This document shows positions 1 to 8,825 of a stretch of DNA of 37,223 bases, one piece after another. This stretch comes from Gracilaria caudata (Eukaryota; Rhodophyta; Florideophyceae; Gracilariales; Gracilariaceae). Each line of letters opens with the position of its first letter. The stretch's first letter is position 1. The DNA lies in assembly GCA_030374735.1 (NCBI GenBank), contig JASCIV010000152.1, positions 1 through 37,223 on the forward strand, in the 5' to 3' direction. The notes beneath the pieces are model-generated. The model did no database searches and was not told where the DNA came from. It was given only the letters and a program-made list of their open reading frames with translations. A program made the translations under genes and the position numbers.

Positions 1-54
1 TGGCCTTCCTAAAGAGAGAAAGCTTTCTTTGAAAGCTTTACTGCAGCTTAGTAA

Positions 55-456
55 TTAGAAGCTGCTGTCCACAATAAAGAAGAAGAAGAACTCTGCATTC
101 CTTTCTAGGCCGTACACGGTGACACCGTCAACTGTACGCCCGTCAACCATCGCCATCCTGGGATGCATACCGGCTAATGCCATGAAGGGTTTATAGTCCG
201 GTACGTCAATTAGGGCGCACTGATCATTGAAGTCACTACTTGCAGTCCATTCACCTTGGCAACGACGTTCTGCAGGATACCATTCCGTAAAAGGAGGAAT
301 TGCTTGTGGACCAATCCAAGGTTCGAAAGCAATCCAAGGTTCGAAAGCATGATTGCGTAATCTTGCATAGGCCTTGTGTATCGCATTTTCCTCCGTCAGA
401 GCAGGAAAACCCACAGAGCCACAAGTCCAGTATGGTCGGGTGCAGCAGGCCGTCAT
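55..456 (-). CDS. Hypothetical small ORF, doubtful
   Basis: This is an open frame of about 133 residues when started at the first ATG (456). The frame extends upstream only through non-ATG codons to an in-frame TGA near 505. The N-terminal part is rich in Cys (TACC, TRPYWTC), the middle repeats FEPWI twice because of an 18-bp tandem duplication, and the tail has a run of five Phe. I see no signal peptide, membrane segment or known domain. It could be a real small gene, a relic or chance. Confidence 0.15.
   Translation of the reverse strand: MTACCTRPYWTCGSVGFPALTEENAIHKAYARLRNHAFEPWIAFEPWIGPQAIPPFTEWYPAERRCQGEWTASSDFNDQCALIDVPDYKPFMALAGMHPRMAMVDGRTVDGVTVYGLERNAEFFFFFIVDSSF
313..348. repeat. 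Perfect 18-bp tandem duplication
   Basis: The 18-mer aatccaaggttcgaaagc occurs twice head to tail (313-330, 331-348). Because 18 is a multiple of three, it keeps the minus-strand frame open and duplicates six codons. Confidence 0.9.
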
Positions 457-1606
457 GAGCGTATATGGACAATCACACACTCTCTCCAGCTGCAACGGTG
501 GGTGTCACTGGAACTCGTTCGCGCACGGACCGACGCTTGGAGGCCATCGTACTCAGTGCGGATGATTCTTCACTGAAGAGTCTTCAGTATTCTATAACAG
601 GTCTTTGCGTTCTCTCAGACGACGGTCGGGAAGAACCCTTGCCCATTGGCTTCGCTGGGCGTCAAGTGGTCAGAGCATTCGCCTGTTAGTCGTGCGAGTC
701 TATTGAGAGCTTGTTCTCTGACAACTCTTTTCAAGACTTACAGCTCTTCAAAAGATAGGCTAAGCCGTAAAGGTAAGCTCGCCAGGAGTCCCGAAAGTTC
801 TTGGGTCAGGTCCACCCACTTGTTTTTGAGTTGTTTGAAGTGCAACATTATGTAGAGGGTAAAGGGTTGCGGCTGCTCCGATGTCAATCTCTGATTCAGA
901 CGAGAGCAATCGTTTGATTATATCTAGAGCAAAAATAACCCTACCCCAACAAAGAGATAAGAGCCTTTATTGTATAACACGTTACCCCGTACAGTGCGCA
1001 ATAAGACGAAGAAGACATACGGGCCTTCAAATCCGACGCTCACGACGCTCTTCTATACTGCAGGGCGAGAGAAAACTACATGAGAGTGAACTCATAGAAG
1101 TGAAGGAAAACTGTAGGTAGTCCCAGACTTGAAACCACAAAGGAAGCCGATGTCAGTAGCAAAAAAAGATAATGATACGTTCCACAACGGAGGTAAACCA
1201 TACATAAACGATTGCGAAGCAGATGAAACAAAAAATCTTCCTTGGGAATATGCTCTATTGCCAAGAAACGTAATGAAACAAAGAACTACAAAGCCCGCAG
1301 AATACAATGCTTGGAGACCGGTCCCGACATCGTCCGAGTTCTTGATAGCTCGAAAACATCAAAAGATATCTTCCTCAACCCATAGCAAAGCTTCATCGAC
1401 TCATCGAGCCCTGACCTTCTCTAAAATATGACTCTATGCGGAGTAGTACAAAGAGTGCTTTGGATGATTCCCCGAGAGAAAAATACCTGTGAATGTCATT
1501 AAGCAAGAGTATGTAGACAGCACCTTGAGACCTAGTGAAGGTGATCCCAAGTGAAACTCAAAAGTTGAAAAAAAAGCAAAAACATGAAGTGCACGCACAT
1601 GGAAAT

Positions 1607-4195
1607 TCAGCTACGTCCACGGTGTTTGGTCGGTGAGAACGAGGGTGCACCGTCACAAGAACGGTGAGAAGAGTCGCGACTGGAGGGACCACGTCTGGTC
1701 CTCACATGTGAACCGATTGGAAACTCTTCCTGCCTTCCAGAAGAATCGAAAATTACAGGTCGACATTTAGGATCTTCAAGAAGCAGGCTTGAGTTCTGAA
1801 AATGAGCAATAAGCTGCTGCCGGCCTTGAATCCGTGCAAAAGTTATCTCGCATACCTTCTCCGAATTGAAACGACCCCATTTCTTCCCATGGAATGCATG
1901 GTAAAAAGGTTCAATATATTCGGGCTTCGTAAAGTTAATGAACGCATAGCCAACGTTGCATTTGTTTTTGAAGTCAATAGGGAGATAAATAAAGTCAAAA
2001 TGACCCTTGTGCTCGTCCTCCAAAGTACTGAGGAGCATCTTCTGGTTATATTTGTTCGGAATGTTTCGGATCATCAGCGCTGTTCTAGTCTCTTCTCCCG
2101 AGCGCACTTTGCCAATATCCAAAACATACTTGGAGTTCACCTGATGGTGATTGACATAAGTTCGGCCGTGGCCATTCGCATGAGAGTTGGACTTCGATGA
2201 ATTGGAATGACGATGCGAACCATTTGACATGCGCTCCCCGCCAGAACCGTTCCCAATCTTTCGCGAGGAATGTCCGTTCGAGTTGGCATTGTTCGTATTC
2301 GGGCGCATGCCAGTGTTCGAACCGATAGAGTCTGCATAAGAAGGTTGGTGGAATGCGGTCGAAGCCTCCACGCCCGATGAATTGTTCTGCTGACCTGTGT
2401 TCCCGGTGCCAATCGCACCAAATTGCTTACGAACCGCGGTAGAATCAGCGGGTGTCGATATTACTCCAGGCCGTGAGTCCCCAACACATGGAGGAGAATG
2501 ATACAGTGCTTGCATGTATGTGTCTCGAACAGGCTTTTGCGAGGTTGGCGAAGGAATAGCCTTGCCCCTAACACGGGAGATTTCTGAGTGATCAGAGGAA
2601 TACATCGCCTGGTAGTCTAGGGGGCGAGACTGTGGAATAGATTCTAAACCATGCAGCACTGGAACTTCAAGGCCATCCACGGAACGTGAAGCAGCAAAAG
2701 TCTTTTCCAGTGACCCACCCAATGCATTCGTAGCATCAAATCCAGACGGAGTCAGCACTGAAGTCATGCGCGGGCTTAACGGGTTTGAGCCATCAAATGG
2801 AGGCATGTCAAACGAAACCTCTGGGGAAGGAATGGCAAATGGGGAGGCCTGAGACGTAGGAATGTGATGATTAAACGGAGCCGATGTGCGGATTGGCGAC
2901 GCTTGCAGTAAGGGTGACGACGTGTCCACCCCGTGGCGCGTCGGCGAGTTGCGAAGAGTATCAGCATCAATATGAGATTGCGCAACATTGCTGAAGTGAT
3001 TCCTCGATTGATGAGTCAAGCCGTTGGCATTGTTGCCAATAGAGTTGCTGGCGTTCGAATGCAGCTTGGAAGTCTGATGGGTGGCGGCGCGTGACATGTT
3101 GGCAGCCCTACCTCCCGGTCTCGAAATCTCAATCTTGATCCTTTTGCCGGCAACTTCAGTTTTGTTGAGCAAATGCATAGCACGCTCAGCATCACGCACA
3201 TCATAGAACTCGACAAACTTATGATGCTTCTTATTGGGGGTGGCGCGAATCTCTTTGACGTCTCCAACAGAGCTAAACAAGGAGCGAATATCCTCTGCAG
3301 AAGTGGAGCAATCCAAGTTGAACACGACCAGGGTACCCTGATTGGCACACGGCGCAGAATTGTGAGTGTTTGATCCGAGCGGAGGGGCGGAACGTATATC
3401 GATAGGACACTGAAATCGGGCATCTAAACACCTTCCAAAGTGTACAGAGGCGTCCAAAGTTCGTACAGCAGCGCGCGCGTGACGTAGATCGTAGTAGGTA
3501 GCCAACACCGAACCATGTCCACCGCGTGAGCGTTGCTGTGCACCAAGATCTCGCAACGGGCCAAACTTGGTGAGCACGCGGCGAATATCGTCATCATCAA
3601 CGCCCGGTGGAATGTTGCGCAACTGCACACAGCGTGTGGGATGCGCAGCGTCGCGACGTGGAGAAGTAGACGGTGGAGGGGCGGACTGCGGTGCAACAGG
3701 GTACGAGGACGATGGCGGAGAGGTTGAAAACGGAAGGTCAAATGCAATAGAATGGAACGGAGTGATTAGGTTGGAAGGTGAGGATGCAGCCGGTTTGACA
3801 GACGGACCGAGGTCAAGCTTGGCGAGTCCGAAGAGGTCGAAATCGGGGGTCGGCGGTTTGGAAGGGTCATCGAGAAGAGCGGCAGCAACAGAATGCAGCT
3901 CGGCTGAATGGGTAGCCTCCGCCAGCAAGTCTGCTGCAGGCGCGGAGTGTGGCGGAGGAGTGCGCTGCGTGAAGGGGTTGTGCGAAAACGGCATATGGTT
4001 GAGCTTCTGGGGCGAGAATGCATGCAAGAAAGAACGCTGAGGGCTAAGAGAGCCTATGGGAGGGACGGAACGACGGGAGGGAGAGACGGCAAGGTCGAAT
4101 TGAGGAGAAAGTGCGGCGACGCCGGCGGCATTCTGAGGTTCTTCGTGAACGATTGTGGTGGGGGCGGCTACGCGCGAGGGCCAGTGGTCGACCAT
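1607..4195 (-). CDS. Mei2-like RNA-binding protein, three RRMs
   Basis: The protein has 862 residues in a single open frame. Two canonical RRMs lie at about 189-262 and 288-360. A long Ser/Asn/Gly-rich low-complexity linker follows (about 365-690), then the Mei2-type C-terminal RRM at about 703-800, with TALMIRNIPNKYNQKML, FDFIYLPIDFKNKCNVGYAF and KWGRFNSEKVCEITFARIQG. This third RRM defines the Mei2/AML family. Known members bind RNA and control meiosis (fission yeast Mei2) or development (plant AML, TEL); the role here is unknown. The N-terminus has repeated Ser-Pro sites, as expected of kinase-regulated family members. The start is well supported: ATG sits in gcgccATGG and an in-frame TGA lies five codons upstream. 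On the coding strand the leader is pyrimidine-rich. The gene is divergent from SmpB. Confidence 0.93.
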   Translation of the reverse strand: MVDHWPSRVAAPTTIVHEEPQNAAGVAALSPQFDLAVSPSRRSVPPIGSLSPQRSFLHAFSPQKLNHMPFSHNPFTQRTPPPHSAPAADLLAEATHSAELHSVAAALLDDPSKPPTPDFDLFGLAKLDLGPSVKPAASSPSNLITPFHSIAFDLPFSTSPPSSSYPVAPQSAPPPSTSPRRDAAHPTRCVQLRNIPPGVDDDDIRRVLTKFGPLRDLGAQQRSRGGHGSVLATYYDLRHARAAVRTLDASVHFGRCLDARFQCPIDIRSAPPLGSNTHNSAPCANQGTLVVFNLDCSTSAEDIRSLFSSVGDVKEIRATPNKKHHKFVEFYDVRDAERAMHLLNKTEVAGKRIKIEISRPGGRAANMSRAATHQTSKLHSNASNSIGNNANGLTHQSRNHFSNVAQSHIDADTLRNSPTRHGVDTSSPLLQASPIRTSAPFNHHIPTSQASPFAIPSPEVSFDMPPFDGSNPLSPRMTSVLTPSGFDATNALGGSLEKTFAASRSVDGLEVPVLHGLESIPQSRPLDYQAMYSSDHSEISRVRGKAIPSPTSQKPVRDTYMQALYHSPPCVGDSRPGVISTPADSTAVRKQFGAIGTGNTGQQNNSSGVEASTAFHQPSYADSIGSNTGMRPNTNNANSNGHSSRKIGNGSGGERMSNGSHRHSNSSKSNSHANGHGRTYVNHHQVNSKYVLDIGKVRSGEETRTALMIRNIPNKYNQKMLLSTLEDEHKGHFDFIYLPIDFKNKCNVGYAFINFTKPEYIEPFYHAFHGKKWGRFNSEKVCEITFARIQGRQQLIAHFQNSSLLLEDPKCRPVIFDSSGRQEEFPIGSHVRTRRGPSSRDSSHRSCDGAPSFSPTKHRGRS

Positions 4196-5654
4196 GGCGC
4201 GTAGCGTTCAGGTGGCAAGGGGACGAGGAGGAGGAGGGGTGGGGTCGGACGAAGCGGTGACGCAAACGAAGAGTTGGGCAAGGAGGAAGAAGAGGGGGTG
4301 GAGAAGAGTGTAGGAGAATGGGACGAGGGAGGAGGGAAGGTCGAAGCGAAATAGGACGGGAAAGGGGGAGACGAAGAAGCGACCGGCGTCATGTGATAGA
4401 AGAGTGCGACGTTGTTTGCACACGGCGTGCACGCGCGGGGTGGCGCAGCAGCTGCGGACAGGTGCAGTACGACGCCCAGCGGTGGAGCTGCGTTGTGACG
4501 CGCGCGCGGCACGCAGCGACGGGAGCGGAGGAGGCGGTGGAGGCGGTGGAGGTGGTGGTGGCGGGCGGAGTGGAGAGGGGGGGAGAGAAGACTAGAGTTT
4601 CGGTAAACGCTTTCCCCAGAAGCGGTGGGCGCATGCGACGGCGGGCGCGGTGTAGGGTTTGAGGGGGGGCGACATGGGGGCGCTGGCGAATGACATCGGG
4701 GCGGTACGCGGGCGCGCGCGGAACGCATGCGCGTGCGAAAGCGCGCTACGGAGCATGCTTTCGTGCGGCGTTCACACGACGTCGTCGCCACGCAGCGCAC
4801 GTGTGCCGGCAGAAGGCTCAGGCGTTTGGCGTACTGCAGAATAGCATGCAATTTGCAGGCGGCTGGCAGATATGTGATACGCCACACGCGCCCAATCGCG
4901 TTGCACCAAGCCGCGATCTTCCGCTATCACACGCGCCGTTTGCACCCAATCACCTCGCGACGTTTCGCAACGGGCCTCTCGCGCTCATACAGCGCACACG
5001 CCGCGCGTAGCGCGCCCCGAACGGGCCGCCTCCGCTTTGACGATGGGTATTGTGTCGGTTCGAAATAAATATCGAGCTGCGTGCCCAATCAACGCCACTA
5101 GACTTTTATCTCGCAGATTTTGCACTCAGTCGTCGTGCCAATCACCTTGGCTGCTTCCACTAGTGGCGCATGGTGTTCGTCGTCATATCATCGACATAGC
5201 AACATCATCACCACGAACATACTGGGAACGCTACCTCCGCACTGTCCCGAGTTGGAACGGTGCCACACGCAGGAGGGAAACGCTGCATCTCACGTATCTC
5301 TCAGATAGGCATTTGCCCTTCTCAACTCATTCCGCAGCTTTTCCTTCTAGGCCTGCTGCATTGAGCCGGCACCGTGAACACATCTGTGTTCACATCACAA
5401 ATCGCGATCACGATGATCGCGATGATTGCGCTTGCAGCCGCGTTGTCGTGTCGTCGTGGCCTTTTGCGCCGCCCAGTATTTGTACAAACGGTACACTTTT
5501 ATACTTAATTTCTTTTCCCACCAACTAATTTCCCCCAGTGATCCAGAAACCCGTCTTCATCGACGATGAATCATCGTCATGTCGTCGTGTGCTGCGTTCG
5601 AGCAACCTCTCCGCACTCGCTGCTCGTTCCGGCCCTACGACACATGCGGCCGCC
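4196..5654. promoter_or_regulatory. Divergent intergenic region between Mei2-like and SmpB
   Basis: This 1.46-kb GC-rich region separates two head-to-head genes and probably holds both promoters. The part next to Mei2 is strongly strand-asymmetric, with GGAGGCGGTGG-type runs around 4530-4565 that are pyrimidine-rich on the Mei2 strand. The middle carries four CCAAT boxes. Several long frames run through it (for example + 5043-5528 and - 4168-4887), but they are Arg/Ser/Pro-rich without recognisable domains and I read them as GC-driven artefacts. Just before 5538 the sequence ccaactaatttcccccag looks like a branch point plus 3' splice site, so a leader intron in SmpB is possible. Confidence 0.6.
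4892..5142 (+). promoter_or_regulatory. Cluster of four CCAAT boxes
   Basis: CCAATC occurs four times in the same orientation, with CCAAT at 4892-4896, 4946-4950, 5085-5089 and 5138-5142. CCAAT is the classical NF-Y binding core. The clustering between two divergent genes fits a bidirectional promoter, but binding is inferred from sequence alone. Confidence 0.45.
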
Positions 5655-6269
5655 ATGCATCTGCTCCCCGGTAACCCCTTGTTTCTCTCTCCCCAGTGCC
5701 ACAACCTTCACAATCTCTTTCTGACCCCGAAGCAATCCAAAATATGCGCAACCCCACACACTCCGCGCCGCTTGCCGATCCTCATGGCCAAATCCAAGCG
5801 TCCGAGGAACTACAGTCCAACATTCGACAATCGCATAGCAAGGGCCAGATACGAATTTCTCGAGAAACACGAGTGCGGCGTAGAGCTGCTGGGAACGGAG
5901 GTCAAGTCTGTCCGTTTAGGACAGGCCAATCTCCGCGACAGCTACGCTGTTATTCGTGAAGGTCAGTTGTACGTAAAGAACATGCGAATATCCCACTATC
6001 CCTTTGCCACAGAAAAGTTCAATCATGAGCCGCTACGTGAGAAGAAGCTGCTACTGCACAAACGAGAAATACGAAAGCTTGCAAGCAAAGTTGCGGAGAA
6101 AGGTCTCACGTTGGTACCCACTCGTTTATATTTCACTAATGGATTCGTCAAGGTGGAAATCGCTTTGGCGAAAGGCAAACAAGAACGGGATCGCCGCGAA
6201 GATATCAAAAAGAGGGATGATCAGCGTGAAATGAGACGCATTGAGAAGATTGTCGTTCGCGGCATGTAG
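5655..6269 (+). CDS. smpB: Plastid-targeted SsrA-binding protein SmpB
   Basis: SmpB binds tmRNA (ssrA) and delivers it to ribosomes stalled on broken mRNA, so the nascent chain is tagged for degradation. The 204-residue protein has the whole SmpB core from about residue 56: NRIARARYEF, GVELLGTEVKSVRLGQANLRDSY, the REKKLLLHKREI segment, LVPTRLYFTNGFVKVEIALAKGK and the basic REDIKKRD...RRI tail. The first 43 or so residues are Pro/Leu/His-rich and lack acidic residues, fitting a plastid transit peptide; a second Met (44) marks the likely mature region. The start is the first ATG in frame, in a strong context (gcggccgccATG). The open frame continues upstream to 5538 without an ATG, after a 3' splice-like sequence, so an extra upstream exon cannot be excluded. 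The stop is 4 bp from the stop of the convergent RING gene. Confidence 0.95.
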   Translation: MHLLPGNPLFLSPQCHNLHNLFLTPKQSKICATPHTPRRLPILMAKSKRPRNYSPTFDNRIARARYEFLEKHECGVELLGTEVKSVRLGQANLRDSYAVIREGQLYVKNMRISHYPFATEKFNHEPLREKKLLLHKREIRKLASKVAEKGLTLVPTRLYFTNGFVKVEIALAKGKQERDRREDIKKRDDQREMRRIEKIVVRGM

Positions 6270-6273
6270 CGAA

Positions 6274-6795
6274 TCACACGCAAATGACAGCCATCGCTCG
6301 CACGTTTACATCTGCACTATGTTTCCTCGGTAGCAACGATAAGCAAAGCGGGCATTGAGCCATTTTAGCGCGACGAAGCAACCATTGGTCGATGCATTCC
6401 GCGTGAAATGTATGCCCGCACGGCAACGTTCGCGCAATGCTCCCTGAGCTTACGCATTCCAAACATATAGCGCAAGCGTTCTCCGTACTTTTTGGGCACA
6501 CATGCAGCGGACATATTTGCGACAACGTTTTGTACATGGAAACGGACGCATTTGTGCTTTCAATATGCTGCGGAAGAGTTTCGAGCAGTACTTGCACAAG
6601 TGAGTACGTCAATACCACTATCAAGCAACACAAAATGAAAGCCACCAGCACCAGCAGACACAATGTGAAAACGTATGAGGTTGATGCGTCGTCAAAATCT
6701 TGCATTCGCAAGCCAATACATAGTCGATGTACACAAAGACTTGTCAGAGTGTCTTCATCGGAGGATGGCGTACTTCCATAGGAGAGTCCCGCCAT
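6274..6795 (-). CDS. Membrane-anchored RING-H2 protein, probable E3 ubiquitin ligase
   Basis: The protein has 173 residues from the first ATG (6795). A single hydrophobic helix is followed by a C-terminal RING-H2 finger: CAICLEC, then LPCGHTFHAECIDQWL, then CPLC. All eight zinc ligands are present with the C3-H-H-C3 spacing, and the Ile of CAIC plus the Trp of DQWL are the usual E2-contact positions. This is the layout of ATL-type plant ligases and many Golgi or endosomal RING-H2 proteins; the substrate is unknown. The frame continues upstream of 6795 through non-ATG codons only. A run ending ttttcgttttag just upstream could be a 3' splice site, so a spliced N-terminal exon is possible. The gene is convergent with SmpB. 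Confidence 0.85.
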   Translation of the reverse strand: MAGLSYGSTPSSDEDTLTSLCVHRLCIGLRMQDFDDASTSYVFTLCLLVLVAFILCCLIVVLTYSLVQVLLETLPQHIESTNASVSMYKTLSQICPLHVCPKSTENACAICLECVSSGSIARTLPCGHTFHAECIDQWLLRRAKMAQCPLCLSLLPRKHSADVNVRAMAVICV

Positions 6796-7626
6796 GTGTT
6801 GGCACGCAAGTTTCACACAACTTTGCGACGACGCCGGTAAGAGCCTAAAACGAAAAGTCAAGTCCAATCTTCCACTTCAGCTTGAAGTAGTTGCGCGCGG
6901 CTGTTGGTATTTCCTCCATCAGGTATGTCGCGCGATTTTGCCGGAACGGATAAACTTTGGGAGCTATTTGGTCTATAATGCATCGTTAGTAGTGCTGCAT
7001 CGCAACCCGACATGCAATTGCTGCTTTCGTGGGAAAAGTTGATTATTTGCATTAAGGGAGAGACTCTCGGTGGTTATGACCAAAGCGTTTTATTCATCCG
7101 TAGATATGCACATGCTCTCGAGTGACGGCCGGATGTTTTCCAGTCCGAATACGGTTGAACGTCTTGCCCTGGAAATATGCAGCATATTATACGCAATCAC
7201 AGTTCGGAGGAAGGCGTTTAACAGTATTCGAATAGCTCTGTCCGGCGTTTTAGGCCAGGTGCATAATGACAGCCAAGTTGCACACAGCTCATTGACCAGA
7301 TCAATACAAACGGTTTCGAGCCTTCCCGTTTTTTAAGGACGACGGAAGTCTCCGGCATTCTTTGAGAGCAGAGAATTACTTCCAATATATAGAGTTTGTC
7401 GATTGCTAGTTTTCCAGAACAGTTTTTCTTCGTCGCCACGAGCTTTGTGGCGGCATGAAGGATTACTGCGGCACAACAAAGCCAACCAGAATGGTCGAAA
7501 AGTTTTCGTTCAATCCGTTGTTACGAAGAATAGCGCCGTTGCCCAGCAAACTGCGAACTGCGGGGTTCTAACCCTCTAGAGTACAATGCCGTAATGCTCA
7601 CGTTGGAGAAGACGGTCATTCGGCTT

Positions 7627-7931
7627 ACAGCAGCGGCTGTCAACCGCTGTCTTGCTCCATCTCCATCATCCATCATCATCATAAGATGATCTTGAGCCGA
7701 CGGTCTCGAGTGAAAGACCCTCCCAGAAACAGTACAAGCAGGCGACCCCCCACCCCCCTTTCTAAAGACGGGGGTCATGAAGCCCGCACGTGACAGCAAC
7801 GGCTGTCCACCGTCGCCGCTGTCTTGCTCCATCTTGAGCCGACGGTCTCGAGTGAAAGACCCTCCCAGAAACAGTAGCAGGCGACCCCACCCCCCTTTCC
7901 GAGAACGGGGGTCATGGAGCCCGCACGTGAT
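7627..7931. repeat. Imperfect tandem duplication, two units
   Basis: Unit A (7627-7792) and unit B (7793-7931) are adjacent and share long blocks: cggctgt, gctgtcttgctccat, the block from cttgagccgacggtctcgag through gaccctcccagaaacagta, the C-rich block ending in gggggtcatg, and gcccgcacgtga. Unit A carries an extra CAT-rich insertion of about 30 bp (around 7662-7690). In each unit the C-rich block and the following G run form an inverted repeat (GACCCCC 7744-7750 with GGGGGTC 7770-7776; a shorter version near 7883-7913). Confidence 0.9.
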
Positions 7932-8024
7932 ACAAGAGGGGATTCGATACTGTATCGCCTGGCATCCTCTGCGCACCGCCAGAAGTTTGTCTCATGATAA
8001 CATTTGAAAATGGTCAAGAGTTGA

Positions 8025-8105
8025 CGGAAGGAAGGAAGCCGGCGAAGGAAGAGAGACGGGGATAGGAGACGGGAAGGGAGACGGGGTAGGAAGGCGGGAA
8101 GAGAT
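8025..8105. repeat. Purine-rich tract with GAGACGGG units
   Basis: About 80 bases of the plus strand are almost all purine, with repeats such as gagacggg and aaggaagg. Such homopurine-homopyrimidine DNA can adopt triplex structures. It has no coding potential. Confidence 0.7.
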
Positions 8106-8203
8106 TTCTCTCTCCGTAAAGGCCAGAATTCGATGTGGCGCTTCCACGATTAGCTCTCTGAACGACAATGTCTAATCGTTGGCCGCAACCATTGCGTTCA
8201 TGA

Positions 8204-8219
8204 TGTACCCTTGGGTACA
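8204..8219. repeat. Short perfect inverted repeat
   Basis: TGTACCC (8204-8210) and GGGTACA (8213-8219) are perfectly complementary around a TT centre. Confidence 0.8.
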
Positions 8220-8825
8220 AGAAGTCTAACCTTACCCTCAACGTTATCAGCGCTTTGACGCCCTTTTCCGGAGGTTACGCAGGCAGGCAATTGTTCTAAG
8301 TGCGTGGCGGCTAGCGTGATCATCACAGGTCTTCTCATGAGCAGGTCTTTGTAACAGAGTTTGTGGCCAATCTACACGTAATGTTACTCATCACGCGCTT
8401 TTTCATTCGCAAGCCCTGACAAGCAACTTGTCTCGGGGCATTAATTCAGGATCTCGAGTAGGTAGCACAGATTACGGACAGCTTCAAATCACCTCTCATG
8501 TCGTCGCGTTTCTCATCATGCGAATCAGTGACACTCTCTACAGATCAGGCAGTTGTACTCACGCATTCATGTAGATCGGTATTTCATAGGAAGCTTAAAG
8601 TAACGGACACAACGCAAGAGGAGAGCGAAACCGGCTGATCCACAGCAGAGCAGAACGAGTTTTACGCTTACCATGAAAAAAAGGCTGTACAAGTTAAGGA
8701 CAGAATCTATGAGTCTAGCTAGAGTAAAAGGTGTCAAGAAGGTAAAAATGGTACGATCAGTAACAGTTTCGAAAACACGGAGTCATAGCCTGCATCTTGC
8801 CCACATTGAACGGCTAATGTACCCA

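Larger units (their letters stand above)
1..1606. other. Stretch without a recognisable gene
   Basis: I recognise no gene here. The longest frame (-, stop at 55) has an ATG at 456 and would give about 133 residues with a Cys-rich N-terminus; it resembles no family I know and carries an in-frame 18-bp tandem duplication. A second frame (+, ATG at 1150, ending 1431) would give about 94 residues and is also unrecognised. The last 50 or so bases before 1607 are the likely 3' untranslated region and A/T-rich end of the Mei2-like gene. Confidence 0.5.
6796..8825. other. Gene-free stretch with repeats
   Basis: No recognisable gene lies in these 2 kb. A small frame (+, ATG 7076, end 7336, about 86 residues) has ordinary composition but no family resemblance. 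The centre holds the tandem repeat at 7627-7931, followed by a purine-rich tract at about 8025-8105 with repeated GAGACGGG-like units. A perfect short palindrome, TGTACCC-TT-GGGTACA, lies at 8204-8219. From 8240 to 8825 I see nothing except the presumed 3' region of the DEAD-box-like gene. Confidence 0.5.

Noticed and set aside
4168..4887. A 239-codon minus-strand frame upstream of Mei2-like
   Set aside because: It is Arg/Ser/Pro/His-rich, has no domain and overlaps the leader of a well-supported gene in another frame; it is a product of high GC.
5037..5528. A 163-codon plus-strand frame before SmpB
   Set aside because: No family resemblance, Arg/Ser/Thr-rich, stops before SmpB; treated as promoter sequence, though a leader exon is not fully excluded.
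5671..5696. GT...AG segment inside the SmpB leader (gtaacc...ccccag)
   Set aside because: At 26 nt it is too short for a normal intron, and removing it would shift the frame.
7540..7590. tRNA-like ggggttctaaccct
   Set aside because: The T-arm does not pair and no acceptor or anticodon arm can be drawn on either strand.
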